DNA from: Psychroserpens sp. Hel_I_66
GTDB lineage: Bacteria; Bacteroidota; Bacteroidia; Flavobacteriales; Flavobacteriaceae
Reading direction: 5' to 3'
Assembly (NCBI RefSeq): GCF_000799465.1
Contig: NZ_JUGU01000001.1
Location: 2,562,501 to 2,626,500 of the forward strand
Length of the DNA: 64,000 bases
The notes under the pieces are model-generated. The model was not told where the DNA came from. It did no database searches and saw only the letters and a list, made by a program, of their open reading frames with translations. Position 1 is the first letter of the stretch. Every line of letters begins with the position of its first letter. The translations under genes and the position numbers were made by a program. This document shows, in pieces, positions 44,770 to 53,140 of this stretch.

Positions 44770-47505
44770 ATGAAATTAACATTACGCAAAATACTTTGCC
44801 TTTCGCTAGTTTTAACTGCTAGTTTAGGGTATTCACAAAACAAAATTTGGACAAAAAACAATACGGTTACAGACAGTAACGCTCTATCAAAATATCATTT
44901 AGAGCCTTCAAAAGTTGAAAGTTTCACTTTTAACGCTAATACTCTTAACCAGAGAGTCCAATTAGCACCTGTAAGAGGAGAAAGCAGATCAGTATCAAAT
45001 ACTATTATTGAAGTACCTGTTGTAGGTGGTGAATTTGAACAATTTAGAATCTATGAATCTCAAATTTTTTCTTCGGAATTAGCAGCACAATATCCAAACA
45101 TAAAATCTTATGTTGGTTATAGTCTCGAAAATCCAACAACTCGTTTAAGTATGAGTTCATCTCCACAAGGTGTGCAAACAATGATTTCTTATGTAAACAA
45201 AGAAACCGTTTTCATGATGCCAACATCTCCTGGCTCAACAGATTACATATTATATACAAAAGCTTCTAGAGGAGTCTATGATAGTGAATTTGTTTGTAGT
45301 ACAATCGATGAGTTAGTTGAAACTTCTCAAAATAGATCAGATAACGAATTTCAAAGAGATGCAAATGACCAAACTCTAAGAAGTTATAGATTAGCTATTT
45401 CTGTAAATGGGGAATATACAGCTTACCATGGAGGAACAGTTGCTGGCGCATTAGCAGCTATTAACACTACAATGACTCGTGTAAACTCAGTATTTGAAAC
45501 AGACATGGCAATAACTTTTACTATAGTAAATGCGCCACAATTGATTTACACTAATGCTGCTTCAGACCCTTACTCTGGTAATCTAGGAAACTGGAATTTA
45601 GAATTGGCAAATACCTTAGATGCAAATCTAGCTGATGGTGACTATGATATCGGTCATATGTTTGGTGCTTCCGGTGGTGGAGGTAATGCTGGATGTATTG
45701 GTTGTGTCTGTGTAAACGGTAATGTTAATACAGGTAATCATAAAGGATCTGGAATCACATCTCCTGCAGATAATATCCCAGAGACAGATACTTTTGACAT
45801 TGACTATGTAGCCCATGAAATTGGACATCAAATGGGAGCTAACCATACATTCTCAATGAATACTGAAACCGCAAATGTAAATGTTGAGCCAGGAAGTGGA
45901 ACTACTATTATGGGTTATGCAGGAATTACAGGAGTAAATAATGTAGCATTAAATAGTGATCCATATTTCCATTACGCTAGTATAAATCAGATATTGAACA
46001 ATGTGAACTCTGGACCTAACCAATGCGCTACGACTACTGCTATAGCCAATAATCCACCAATTGCGGATGCTGGACCAAACTATATAATTCCAAAAGGCAC
46101 TGCTTATGTTTTAAAAGGTACTGCTACAGATGCAGACGGTGACGACATGTTAACATATTGCTGGGAACAAAATAATTCTGGTCAAGTGACAAACACTAGT
46201 TTTGGTCCAACGAGCACAATTGGAGCGCAAGCGAGATCTTTACCTCCATCTATGTCTCCAGATCGTTATATACCAAATTTTGATCGGGTTCTAAATAATC
46301 TATTAACTGAAACAAATCCTGGATTAACTTCAGATTGGGAAACGGTATCAAATGTTGCTAGAAATTTAACATGGGCTTTAACAGTAAGAGATCGTGAACC
46401 TTCTGCTACAGGTCTAAATGGACAGTCTAGTTTTGATTTAACTACAATTACTGTTAATGGTACTGCTGGACCTTTTACATTTACCTCTCAAAATGATGGT
46501 AGTACTTGGTTAAGTGGAACAGACGAAATTATTACATGGGATGTTGCGGGTACTACCGCTAATGGTATAAATACATCAAATGTAAATATTCTTTTATCAA
46601 CAGATGGTGGTTTAAATTTTGATACTATATTAGCTTCAAATACACCAAATGATGGTTCTGAAACGATTACAGTACCAGATGCGCCATCAATAGCTTGTCG
46701 TATAATGATAGAGCCTGTTGGCAATATTTATTATGCATTAAACAGCTCGGAGTTTGCTCTAGATTTTGATGTTACTACAGATTGTCTTGAATATACCTCA
46801 GCAGAAAACTTAAATCTTGCAATTCCTGATGGGCCAGGAGGTAATGGAAATCCAGGCGCTCCAGTAACCAGTATTATAAATATTCCAGATTCTCAAACTA
46901 TTGACTTTATAACAGTAAATGCTGATATTAGTCATGAATATATAAATGACATCATCATTGAAGTTATACATCCAGATGGGGCAACTGCTGCTATAATTTA
47001 TAATAGAGAATGTGGATCTCAAGATGATTTAGACGTAACTTTTGCTGATGGTTCACCAGGAATTGTTTGTGCTACTCCAACAGTTGGTGAATATGGCCCA
47101 AGTTTTCCATTATCAGTTTTTAATGGATTGGATAGTAGTGGAGATTGGACGATTTCTGTTACAGATAATTGGGATGCTATTACAGGAACACTTAATGATT
47201 GGAGTATAGAAATTTGTACAACAACTGTTACTCCACTTAGTGTAGATGAATTTGCAGTTGGGGATTTTTCAATATTCCCTAACCCTAACAATGGAGAATT
47301 TACAATCAAATTAAACTCTTCTTCAAATCAAGATATCACTGTAGATGTATTTGATATTAGAGGTAGAAAAATATTTGACAACACTTATGTTAATAATTCT
47401 GATTTTAATCAATCAATTTCATTAAACAATGTTCAATCTGGAATGTACCTTGTCAAGGTAAGTGATGGAAAAAAACAAACTACTAAGAAGATTGTAATTG
47501 AATAA
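44770..47505 (+). CDS. Secreted reprolysin-like zinc metalloprotease with P-domain and T9SS sorting domain
   Basis: A 911-residue exported protease (signal peptide ending LGYSQ, about residue 23). A propeptide precedes the catalytic domain with the zinc motif HEIGHQMGANH (about residues 346-356) and the Met-turn TIMGYAGI. The zinc motif and context fit the M12B reprolysin-like families of Bacteroidota. After it come an Ig-like region, a proprotein convertase P-domain (GPGGNGNPG to WSIEICT, about 690-810) and a T9SS sorting domain (FSIFPNPNNGEFTIKL to KKIVIE). A secreted protein-degrading enzyme is the likely role. Confidence 0.88.
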   Translation: MKLTLRKILCLSLVLTASLGYSQNKIWTKNNTVTDSNALSKYHLEPSKVESFTFNANTLNQRVQLAPVRGESRSVSNTIIEVPVVGGEFEQFRIYESQIFSSELAAQYPNIKSYVGYSLENPTTRLSMSSSPQGVQTMISYVNKETVFMMPTSPGSTDYILYTKASRGVYDSEFVCSTIDELVETSQNRSDNEFQRDANDQTLRSYRLAISVNGEYTAYHGGTVAGALAAINTTMTRVNSVFETDMAITFTIVNAPQLIYTNAASDPYSGNLGNWNLELANTLDANLADGDYDIGHMFGASGGGGNAGCIGCVCVNGNVNTGNHKGSGITSPADNIPETDTFDIDYVAHEIGHQMGANHTFSMNTETANVNVEPGSGTTIMGYAGITGVNNVALNSDPYFHYASINQILNNVNSGPNQCATTTAIANNPPIADAGPNYIIPKGTAYVLKGTATDADGDDMLTYCWEQNNSGQVTNTSFGPTSTIGAQARSLPPSMSPDRYIPNFDRVLNNLLTETNPGLTSDWETVSNVARNLTWALTVRDREPSATGLNGQSSFDLTTITVNGTAGPFTFTSQNDGSTWLSGTDEIITWDVAGTTANGINTSNVNILLSTDGGLNFDTILASNTPNDGSETITVPDAPSIACRIMIEPVGNIYYALNSSEFALDFDVTTDCLEYTSAENLNLAIPDGPGGNGNPGAPVTSIINIPDSQTIDFITVNADISHEYINDIIIEVIHPDGATAAIIYNRECGSQDDLDVTFADGSPGIVCATPTVGEYGPSFPLSVFNGLDSSGDWTISVTDNWDAITGTLNDWSIEICTTTVTPLSVDEFAVGDFSIFPNPNNGEFTIKLNSSSNQDITVDVFDIRGRKIFDNTYVNNSDFNQSISLNNVQSGMYLVKVSDGKKQTTKKIVIE

Positions 47506-47532
47506 TTTTCTTCGGAAAAATAAAATATAACG

Positions 47533-47562
47533 AAAAGAGAGACATTACGTCTCTCTTTTTTA
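47533..47562. terminator. Bidirectional terminator
   Basis: AAAAGAGAGAC and GTCTCTCTTTT with a 5-bp loop, flanked by T's on both strands, between the converging protease and pth genes. Confidence 0.82.
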
Positions 47563-48126
47563 TTTACCGTTAAAGCTATTCATTGTATTATTTATACCTG
47601 CTGTACCAAATGATTTTATAAGTTCGACAGATTTTTCTAATCGTTCTTTAAGCTTATTATCTTCTTCATCTGTCCATTCTCCTAGCACATAATCTACTTG
47701 TCTGCCTTTGCTGAACTCATCGCTTATACCAAATCTAAACCTGTTGTAATTTGTGGTTTGCAAAGTAGACTGAATGTCTTTTAGCCCATTGTGTCCTCCA
47801 TCGCTACCTTTAGTTTTCAACCTGATATTTCCGAAGGGAAGATTTAAATCATCTGTAATTACCAACAAATTTTCTAATGGGATTTTTTCTTTTGTTAACC
47901 AATATTGTACTGCTTTTCCACTCAAATTCATAAAGGTACTAGGCTTTAACAAAATAAAGGTTCGACCTTTAAACTTGTAAGTTGTCAAATCCCCAAGCTT
48001 TTGAGTTTCAAACGTGAGATCTTCTTTTTGTGCCAAAGCATCCAATACTTTAAAACCAATGTTATGCCTGGTATTGGCGTATTTTTCACCAATATTTCCC
48101 AGTCCAACGATGAGATATTTTTTCAT
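47560..48126 (-). CDS. pth: Peptidyl-tRNA hydrolase
   Basis: A 188-residue bacterial-type Pth, which releases peptides from peptidyl-tRNA. N11 and H21 in [18 protein letters not shown] are the catalytic pair, and the substrate-binding segments [10 protein letters not shown] (about 61-70) and DDLNLPFG (about 91-98) are conserved. It ends the prs-rplY-pth gene order (155 bp after rplY). Confidence 0.96.
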   Translation of the reverse strand: MKKYLIVGLGNIGEKYANTRHNIGFKVLDALAQKEDLTFETQKLGDLTTYKFKGRTFILLKPSTFMNLSGKAVQYWLTKEKIPLENLLVITDDLNLPFGNIRLKTKGSDGGHNGLKDIQSTLQTTNYNRFRFGISDEFSKGRQVDYVLGEWTDEEDNKLKERLEKSVELIKSFGTAGINNTMNSFNGK

Positions 48127-48221
48127 AGGATTTGTTTCTTCTATATCTAATGATTTAGAGTTCCAATTAAAGATATTGCGGATAGATTTCCAGATATTTA
48201 TTTTATTTAGATATGGTCAAA

Positions 48222-48262
48222 AATAAAAAAAGCATTCTATAATATTATAGAATGCTTTTTAA
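48222..48262 (-). terminator. Terminator of rplY
   Basis: A perfect 26-bp palindrome at 48231-48256 (AGCATTCTATAAT and its complement) with T's on both sides. It follows the rplY stop in its reading direction. Confidence 0.82.
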
Positions 48263-48281
48263 AATATAGTTAGAATATGTT

Positions 48282-48947
48282 CTATTCTTCTTTTACTGCA
48301 GCCACGTCATCAGTTTCTGTTGAAGGTACTCCTCCATCTTCTCCTGTAGTTGCTTCTTCACCATCTTCAAGTTCTTCTTCATCTTCAACATCAATAATAG
48401 CAGTTCTAGCAGTTTTAATCTGTACAACTACCGTATTGTCTTTGTGAAGTAATGTATAACCTTCTCCTTCTAAAGCAGTCACATATAGTTTTCCTCCAAT
48501 TTTAAGTGGAGTAATGTCTGCTTCAAGAAAATCTGGTAAATTCTTTGGTAAGGCTTTTACTCTTAATTTACGTCTGTTCTTACGTAATATTCCACCGTTT
48601 AAAACTCCTCTAGACGTCCCTATAATATGTACAGGTATGTCCATTGCAATTTCTTTGTCTTCAAATAGACGGTAGAAATCTATGTGTAAGATTCTATCTG
48701 TTACTGGGTGAAACTGGATGTCCTGCAAAACAGCATCATAAGTTTCTCCGTTTTCTAAGGCAATCACAACTGTATGCGCATTAGGCGTGTATACAAGTTT
48801 TGAGAAAGCCAATTCTGGTGCAGAGAAATGCACGTTTTGGTCTCCTCCGTATAATACGCAAGGAACCTGACCAGCATTACGTAAGGCCTTAGTTGCCTTT
48901 TTGCCTACGCTTTCTCTTTTAGATCCATCGATTGTAATTGATTTCAT
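48282..48947 (-). CDS. rplY: 50S ribosomal protein L25, Ctc form
   Basis: A 221-residue L25 of the long Ctc/TL5 type: an N-terminal 5S-rRNA binding domain ([26 protein letters not shown], residues about 9-34, to about 90), a beta-rich C-terminal domain and an acidic tail of about 35 residues ([12 protein letters not shown] onwards) common in Bacteroidota. Binds 5S rRNA in the large subunit. Between prs (105 bp) and pth. Confidence 0.94.
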   Translation of the reverse strand: MKSITIDGSKRESVGKKATKALRNAGQVPCVLYGGDQNVHFSAPELAFSKLVYTPNAHTVVIALENGETYDAVLQDIQFHPVTDRILHIDFYRLFEDKEIAMDIPVHIIGTSRGVLNGGILRKNRRKLRVKALPKNLPDFLEADITPLKIGGKLYVTALEGEGYTLLHKDNTVVVQIKTARTAIIDVEDEEELEDGEEATTGEDGGVPSTETDDVAAVKEE

Positions 48948-49052
48948 TTTAAAAATTTATAGTTATTATTAATATTCTATTTTTAGATCCAAAGCAAATA
49001 ATCTACTTCGGTAATTAAGCTCATTTCTTTTTGGCAGCTGAGCTTATTGTAG

Positions 49053-49994
49053 CTACATTAAAAATTTAGAGCTAATTGATTTATTGTAATGTACATTATG
49101 CATCACTTCAGCAAATAAATCTGCACAACTCAACACTCTAATTTTATCACTTTTTTGTTTTAAAGGAATTGAATCTGTAACAATCAATTCTTCTAATTGG
49201 GATTTTTCTAGTTTTTCATAAGCATTTCCAGATAGAATTGGATGGGTACAAATAGCTCTTACGCTAAGGGCTCCTTTTTCCATCATTAAATCTGCAGCTT
49301 TTGTCAAAGTTCCTGCTGTATCCACCATATCATCAACCAAAACTACATTTTTTCCAGTGACATCACCAATCAATTCCATATGAGAAATGACATTAGCTTT
49401 AGCTCTTTGTTTATAACAAATCACGACATCACTTTTTAAAGCTTTAGAATAAGCATAAGCTCGCTTTGACCCACCCATATCTGGTGACGCAATAGTAAGA
49501 TTATCTAATTCAAGAGATTTTAAATATGGTAAAAATATTGTGGATGCAAACAAATGATCTACAGGTTTTTCAAAAAATCCTTGAATCTGGTCTGCATGCA
49601 AATCCATAGTTATAATACGCGTAGCACCTGCCACTTCAAGCATTTTTGCTACAAGTTTTGCTGCTATTGGTACTCTTGGTTTGTCTTTACGGTCTTGCCT
49701 TGCCCATCCAAAATATGGCAAAACTGCTGTTATATGTCTTGCTGATGCTCTTTTAGCTGCATCAATCATCAATAACATTTCCATTAAGTTTTCTGGTCCA
49801 GGATGCGTAGACCCAATAATAAAAATTCTTGTTCCTCTAATAGACTCTTCATACGATGGCTGGAATTCTCCATCGCTATAGGTCGATGTAATTACGTTAC
49901 CCAAAGGCGCACCAAATGTTACTGCTATTTTTTCAGCAAGTTCCTTACTTTGTCCGCATGCAAAAATTTTTGCTTCTGTTGCTCCGTTTGGCAT
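49053..49994 (-). CDS. prs: Ribose-phosphate pyrophosphokinase
   Basis: A 313-residue PRPP synthase, which makes PRPP from ribose-5-phosphate and ATP for nucleotide, His and Trp synthesis. The ATP-binding flexible-loop region GWARQDRKDKPRVPI (about 95-109) and the PRPP-binding motif VVLVDDMVDTAGTL (about 218-231) are present. First gene of prs-rplY-pth. The start MPNGATEAKIFACGQS is the family form. Confidence 0.96.
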   Translation of the reverse strand: MPNGATEAKIFACGQSKELAEKIAVTFGAPLGNVITSTYSDGEFQPSYEESIRGTRIFIIGSTHPGPENLMEMLLMIDAAKRASARHITAVLPYFGWARQDRKDKPRVPIAAKLVAKMLEVAGATRIITMDLHADQIQGFFEKPVDHLFASTIFLPYLKSLELDNLTIASPDMGGSKRAYAYSKALKSDVVICYKQRAKANVISHMELIGDVTGKNVVLVDDMVDTAGTLTKAADLMMEKGALSVRAICTHPILSGNAYEKLEKSQLEELIVTDSIPLKQKSDKIRVLSCADLFAEVMHNVHYNKSISSKFLM

Positions 49995-50116
49995 TGGTAA
50001 TTAATTATTTGAGTGTTATTGGCACTTTGTTTTAACGAGGTGCAAATTTATGAATTTATTTCAACTGAAAAAGCATAAAACCCACTATTTTTCATTGATG
50101 GTAATAAAATATTTTA

Positions 50117-50124
50117 TAATTTTG
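50117..50124 (+). promoter_or_regulatory. -7 promoter box of the tRNA-Leu gene
   Basis: TAATTTTG matches the Bacteroidota -7 consensus, with ATTG at 50094-50097 at the usual 19-bp spacing, 12 bp before the mature tRNA start. Confidence 0.6.
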
Positions 50125-50136
50125 CAGTCCTAATTT

Positions 50137-50216
50137 GCTCAAGTGGCGGAATTGGTAGACGCGCTGGATTCAAAATCCAGTTCTTCGGAGTGCGGGTTCG
50201 ATTCCCGCCTTGAGTA
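50137..50216 (+). tRNA. tRNA-Leu (anticodon CAA)
   Basis: A class II tRNA of about 80 nt without encoded CCA. Acceptor GCTCAAG pairs with CTTGAGT (one G-T pair). The anticodon stem CTGGA/TCCAG encloses loop TTCAAAA with anticodon CAA, reading UUG. The T arm is GCGGG-TTCGATT-CCCGC. The variable arm, GTTCTTCGGAGT, folds on a UUCG loop and is almost the octamer found throughout the core region. tRNA genes are common integration points; the accessory region begins just downstream. Confidence 0.95.
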
Positions 50217-50221
50217 CTTGT

Positions 50222-50266
50222 AAAATCCGTATGAATTTGATTTTCAAATTTTTACGGATTTTTTTT
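50222..50266 (+). terminator. Terminator of the tRNA-Leu gene
   Basis: AAATCCGTA and TACGGATTT form a hairpin with an AT-rich loop, followed by eight T's. Confidence 0.75.
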
Positions 50267-50285
50267 GTTTTATTTTGCCGAAAAT

Positions 50286-50487
50286 ATGCCGAAAATATCT
50301 GTCTTAAACTATTTTTTTTATGACAAAACGAAAAAAACTAAAAGTTAATTTAAATGAGTACAATGATTATTTAAACGAACTTAAAGTAGAAGTTTTTAGC
50401 CAAAAGGCTTTATTTCTATCTAGTATCCACAAATTAAAATGCCAGAACTTAAGTAAATTTGAACATCACCTAAAGACAATGATTTAA
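50286..50487 (+). pseudogene. Possible remnant of an integrase N-terminus
   Basis: Two short overlapping frames follow the tRNA. ATG 50286 gives MPKISVLNYFFYDKTKKTKS and stops. ATG 50320 gives 55 residues (MTKRKKLKVNLNEYNDYLNE onwards). Joined by a frameshift, they resemble the arm-type DNA-binding start of Bacteroidota tyrosine recombinases, which often sit beside tRNA genes. The resemblance is weak and made by eye; no catalytic domain is left. The remaining bases to 50735 are AT-rich with nothing I can support. Confidence 0.3.
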
Positions 50488-50735
50488 ATTGAAAAAAATA
50501 CTGCATCAGTATTATTGCTGCAGTATTTTAGTTAATCATTAATATACCTCCCTTTTCTGATCTTGTTATTTTTACAATATTCATCAATATCTGAACTTGA
50601 AATGATTTGATATACATCTCAAAACCAAATTTGAATAACAGAAGAAAATTTTCATTTCTAAATATCCTTCAAAATTTTATTTTAGTAATTAGCAAATAAA
50701 AGGGCTCATTGGCATTTAAAAAATCAAATTAAAAA

Positions 50736-51473
50736 TCATGAAATTTTTGGCAATTCAGGATATTCAACTCTGTCAACTATAGTTTCGACATCACTATTAA
50801 CTTTTGGACTAAATAAATCTTTGCTCACAGGATAGGTAATTAGATCGTCCTCTAGATACTCGAGATTTATCAACTCCATAATCCCATTTTCGTTTAAATC
50901 ATCTTTTAACCAATCTTGTTCAAAGTCTCTTTGCAGTATAACAGGTTGTCTATTTTTCTTATTATGAACCTTTGCAAATAAGGGTGATGCATCTTTTGTA
51001 AGAATAGTGAATGTAACCACGCTATCAATAATGGTATATAAGCCTGCTAAGGATAATAAATCATCATTCTTATGCTTGAAATGGAATGGGTATTTTTTGC
51101 TTTTATGTTCATGTGGCTCAAAAAAGCCTGAAACTGGAATTATACAACGTCTTGTGAAAACTGAGTTTTTATATATGAAATGATCGAAAAGCTTTTCAGA
51201 TCGTGCATTTAGTCCTCCCCCGTAACGTACCGCTTCTTTATAGTAATCTCTTATCTGATCCTGCTTTTTATTATTTGGCACGATTCCCCATAATGCTGGA
51301 GCTAAAGCTGTTGGTCCCTCTTGAGGGATGATCAACATGTCAGGATGAGCAAATCCGTTTAAATGATAACGAGGTATATCATAAGCATCTCTAGCGTCTT
51401 TCTTTGTAAGTTCTGCATCATATCTTTTTTCAAGAATTGTAACTTTTTTTGTTTGTGACGTATGGAAGCACAT
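50736..51473 (-). CDS. SOS response-associated peptidase (SRAP, YedK/HMCES family)
   Basis: A 245-residue SRAP protein. The catalytic cysteine is C2, exposed when Met1 is removed, and the other active-site residues are N89 in LNARSE, E119 in SGFFEPHEH and H170. Family members (YedK in E. coli, HMCES in humans) form thiazolidine crosslinks with abasic sites in single-stranded DNA to protect it. It lies between a tRNA and the cassette array, transcribed away from the array. Such genes are often found in mobile regions. The stretch 51474-51870 upstream of it is described under separate entries. Confidence 0.92.
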   Translation of the reverse strand: MCFHTSQTKKVTILEKRYDAELTKKDARDAYDIPRYHLNGFAHPDMLIIPQEGPTALAPALWGIVPNNKKQDQIRDYYKEAVRYGGGLNARSEKLFDHFIYKNSVFTRRCIIPVSGFFEPHEHKSKKYPFHFKHKNDDLLSLAGLYTIIDSVVTFTILTKDASPLFAKVHNKKNRQPVILQRDFEQDWLKDDLNENGIMELINLEYLEDDLITYPVSKDLFSPKVNSDVETIVDRVEYPELPKIS

Positions 51474-51585
51474 ATTTGTTTTTTATTAAAATTAATAAAA
51501 AAGGATCAATTATATCTCGGATCTAAATGAATCGATAACTTTTGCTATAAAAAAAACATACTGTACAAATCTTTTATATCCTTAA

Positions 51586-51708
51586 ATGGCCCGCAGCAAG
51601 CAACAACATCCAAAAATACATTTAAGAATACCGACAGATTATATGTGTTCAAAAGTGTTTGAAAATTTGGGAATCGAACTTAAAGCGTTGGGAAAACATT
51701 TAAAATAA
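51586..51708 (+). CDS. Small ORF of 40 residues, unknown
   Basis: ATG 51586 gives MARSKQQHPKIHLRIPTDYM followed by 20 more residues ending GKHLK. It is basic and has no recognised domain. It may be a remnant of a larger gene, like other fragments between the tRNA and the array. No strong ribosome-binding site seen. Confidence 0.3.
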   Translation: MARSKQQHPKIHLRIPTDYMCSKVFENLGIELKALGKHLK

Positions 51709-51759
51709 CATACTTAATTTTACGTTTTTGTATAGGCAATAAAGTTTATTTCTTAAATA

Positions 51760-51806
51760 TACGTAGAAGTACGTACGAAAGTGATTCAATTAATTTCATA
51801 GTTTTA
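51760..51806 (+). promoter_or_regulatory. Putative cassette promoter with palindromic operator
   Basis: TACGTAG-AA-GTACGTA at 51760-51775 differs by one base from the operators at 2070 and 2261 and shares the preceding AAATA. Exactly 23 bp later comes TAGTTTTA (51799-51806), a one-base variant of TAnnTTTG. The spacing is the same as in both other copies. It points into the first cassette, in the position of an integron Pc promoter. Control by the response regulator at 1407 is inferred. Confidence 0.6.
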
Positions 51807-51837
51807 CTATTATAAGTATTTTGTACTCATATAATAG

Positions 51838-51863
51838 ATATATAGTTACCAGTAACTATATAT
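51838..51863. repeat. Inverted repeat before the first cassette, attI-like candidate
   Basis: ATATATAGTTAC and GTAACTATATAT, spaced by CA, form a perfect inverted repeat ending 4 bp before the first cassette boundary at 51868. The region is where an attI-type primary site would be. It does not resemble the attC palindromes of the array. Function inferred from position alone. Confidence 0.4.
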
Positions 51864-51891
51864 ATTTGTTGTGGTTAATTTGAGAAACAGA

Positions 51892-52257
51892 ATGGGATTA
51901 GACATTAATTTGATTGAAATAATTGAAAAACCGAAATTAAAAATGTGTTGGCTTTCGGAAGATGAAAATCCTGAATTACAAAATTATTTTTCGGATTTAA
52001 TAACTACACGGAAAACGGAATCGGAAAATGGAACACTCGTTTCGGAAAAAGGATATTATTACGAAGAAATCTCATATCAGAGAAAAGGAGTAAAAGCAGT
52101 TTTCTTTAAAAAATTCGGAACAGACGATTTTGTTTTGACCAAGGACAAGCTATTTAAATTACAAAAGTGCCTAAAAAAAGAATATTTGGACACATTTGAA
52201 TCTGACTTTATGCAAAAATTTAGAGAAAAGAAAAACCTAATTATGATTAGCTATTAA
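51892..52257 (+). CDS. Cassette 1 protein, unknown
   Basis: A 121-residue soluble protein starting MGLDINLIEIIEKPKLK. A longer frame from GTG 51871 exists, but it would begin inside the cassette boundary sequence. Mixed alpha/beta, with no motif recognised. It is the first cassette (51868-52418), and its ATG is 24 bp after the boundary, so it must rely on an outside promoter such as the one at 51760. Confidence 0.6.
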   Translation: MGLDINLIEIIEKPKLKMCWLSEDENPELQNYFSDLITTRKTESENGTLVSEKGYYYEEISYQRKGVKAVFFKKFGTDDFVLTKDKLFKLQKCLKKEYLDTFESDFMQKFREKKNLIMISY

Positions 52258-52296
52258 CCACAGAACTGAACATAATAAGTGGAATAAAAACTAACC

Positions 52297-52423
52297 ACAA
52301 CACCGTATATAAGCTATGGCTCGGTCAGTCCACACTTGGAAAATCCTGCGGATTTTCCAAAGCCGGTTTTAATCAGGAAAAGTCTGTGCCGAGACACGCC
52401 ACAGCTCATATACCAAACGTTGT
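52297..52423 (+). repeat. attC-like site 1 (127 bp)
   Basis: Outer arms ACAACACCGTATATAAGC and GCTCATATACCAAACGTTGT, an inner arm pair CTCGGTCAG/CTGTGCCGAG, and a central perfect hairpin TTGGAAAATCC-TGC-GGATTTTCCAA. Very similar to site 2. Confidence 0.85.
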
Positions 52424-52444
52424 GCGCAAGCTGAAAAAAACATT

Positions 52445-52981
52445 ATGCTAGAAAGTTTACTATTTATATTTTTAATTTGTGTTGGCGGATTGTTTCTATT
52501 AATATCTCTGATTATTTTAACAATCGGATTAATCAAAAAATCCTCTAAACTGAAAAAAGTCGCTTTCGGAATTGGAGTTGTACCAATACTCTGTTTTGGA
52601 CTTATAATATTTTGGTATGCAATAGCAGTTCCGTCATTTAATAATAATCTAATGGAAGATTTTGCTGGAGTTTATATTCCCCATAAATCTGCAACGGAAT
52701 TTTTAAATGAAAACGGAGTTACGGAAAACGAACTGAAATTAACTTTATACTCTGACGGAACTTACAAATTTGACGGAATTGAAGGATTTGGACTAGAAAA
52801 AATAGGAACTTGGAAAACTGGCGGAATAGATGGACAATTTGAGTTTCACGATGAAAATGGTAGCTTATCCGAATGGGCAAGTCCTTCAGGTAGCGGAGAC
52901 GAATCTTCACTATCATTTGAATATCAATTGGACGAAGATGATTGGCAAAACAGGAAAAGCATATTATTTATAAAACAATAA
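52445..52981 (+). CDS. Cassette 2 membrane protein, unknown
   Basis: A 178-residue protein with two transmembrane helices at the N-terminus (about 4-28 and 40-64) and a soluble domain of about 110 residues outside the membrane (EDFAGVYIPHKSATEFL to FIKQ), with several beta-strands like the small lipocalin-like domains of Bacteroidota. ATG 26 bp after the boundary. No function assigned. Confidence 0.68.
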   Translation: MLESLLFIFLICVGGLFLLISLIILTIGLIKKSSKLKKVAFGIGVVPILCFGLIIFWYAIAVPSFNNNLMEDFAGVYIPHKSATEFLNENGVTENELKLTLYSDGTYKFDGIEGFGLEKIGTWKTGGIDGQFEFHDENGSLSEWASPSGSGDESSLSFEYQLDEDDWQNRKSILFIKQ

Positions 52982-53000
52982 AACGAAGAAAAGCCAGCGC

Positions 53001-53127
53001 ACAACACAGTATATAAGCTATGGCTTGGTCAGTCCTAACTTGGAAAATCCTACGGATTTTCCAAAGCCAGTCTTTATCTAGAGAGATTCGTGCCGAGATA
53101 AGCCACAGCTCATATACCAAACGTTGT
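53001..53127 (+). repeat. attC-like site 2 (127 bp)
   Basis: Same architecture and length as site 1, with central hairpin TTGGAAAATCC-TAC-GGATTTTCCAA. The outer ends belong to different cassettes: GCGCACAAC closes cassette 2 (which began GTTGTGCGC), while GTTGTAAGTA opens cassette 3. Confidence 0.85.
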
Positions 53128-53140
53128 AAGTAATTTGCCA

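Noticed and set aside
86..47836. Ser-Glu-Glu protein motif as cause of the repeated octamer
   Set aside because: The octamer also occurs out of that frame (FGK, FGI, LRN) and in non-coding DNA on both strands.
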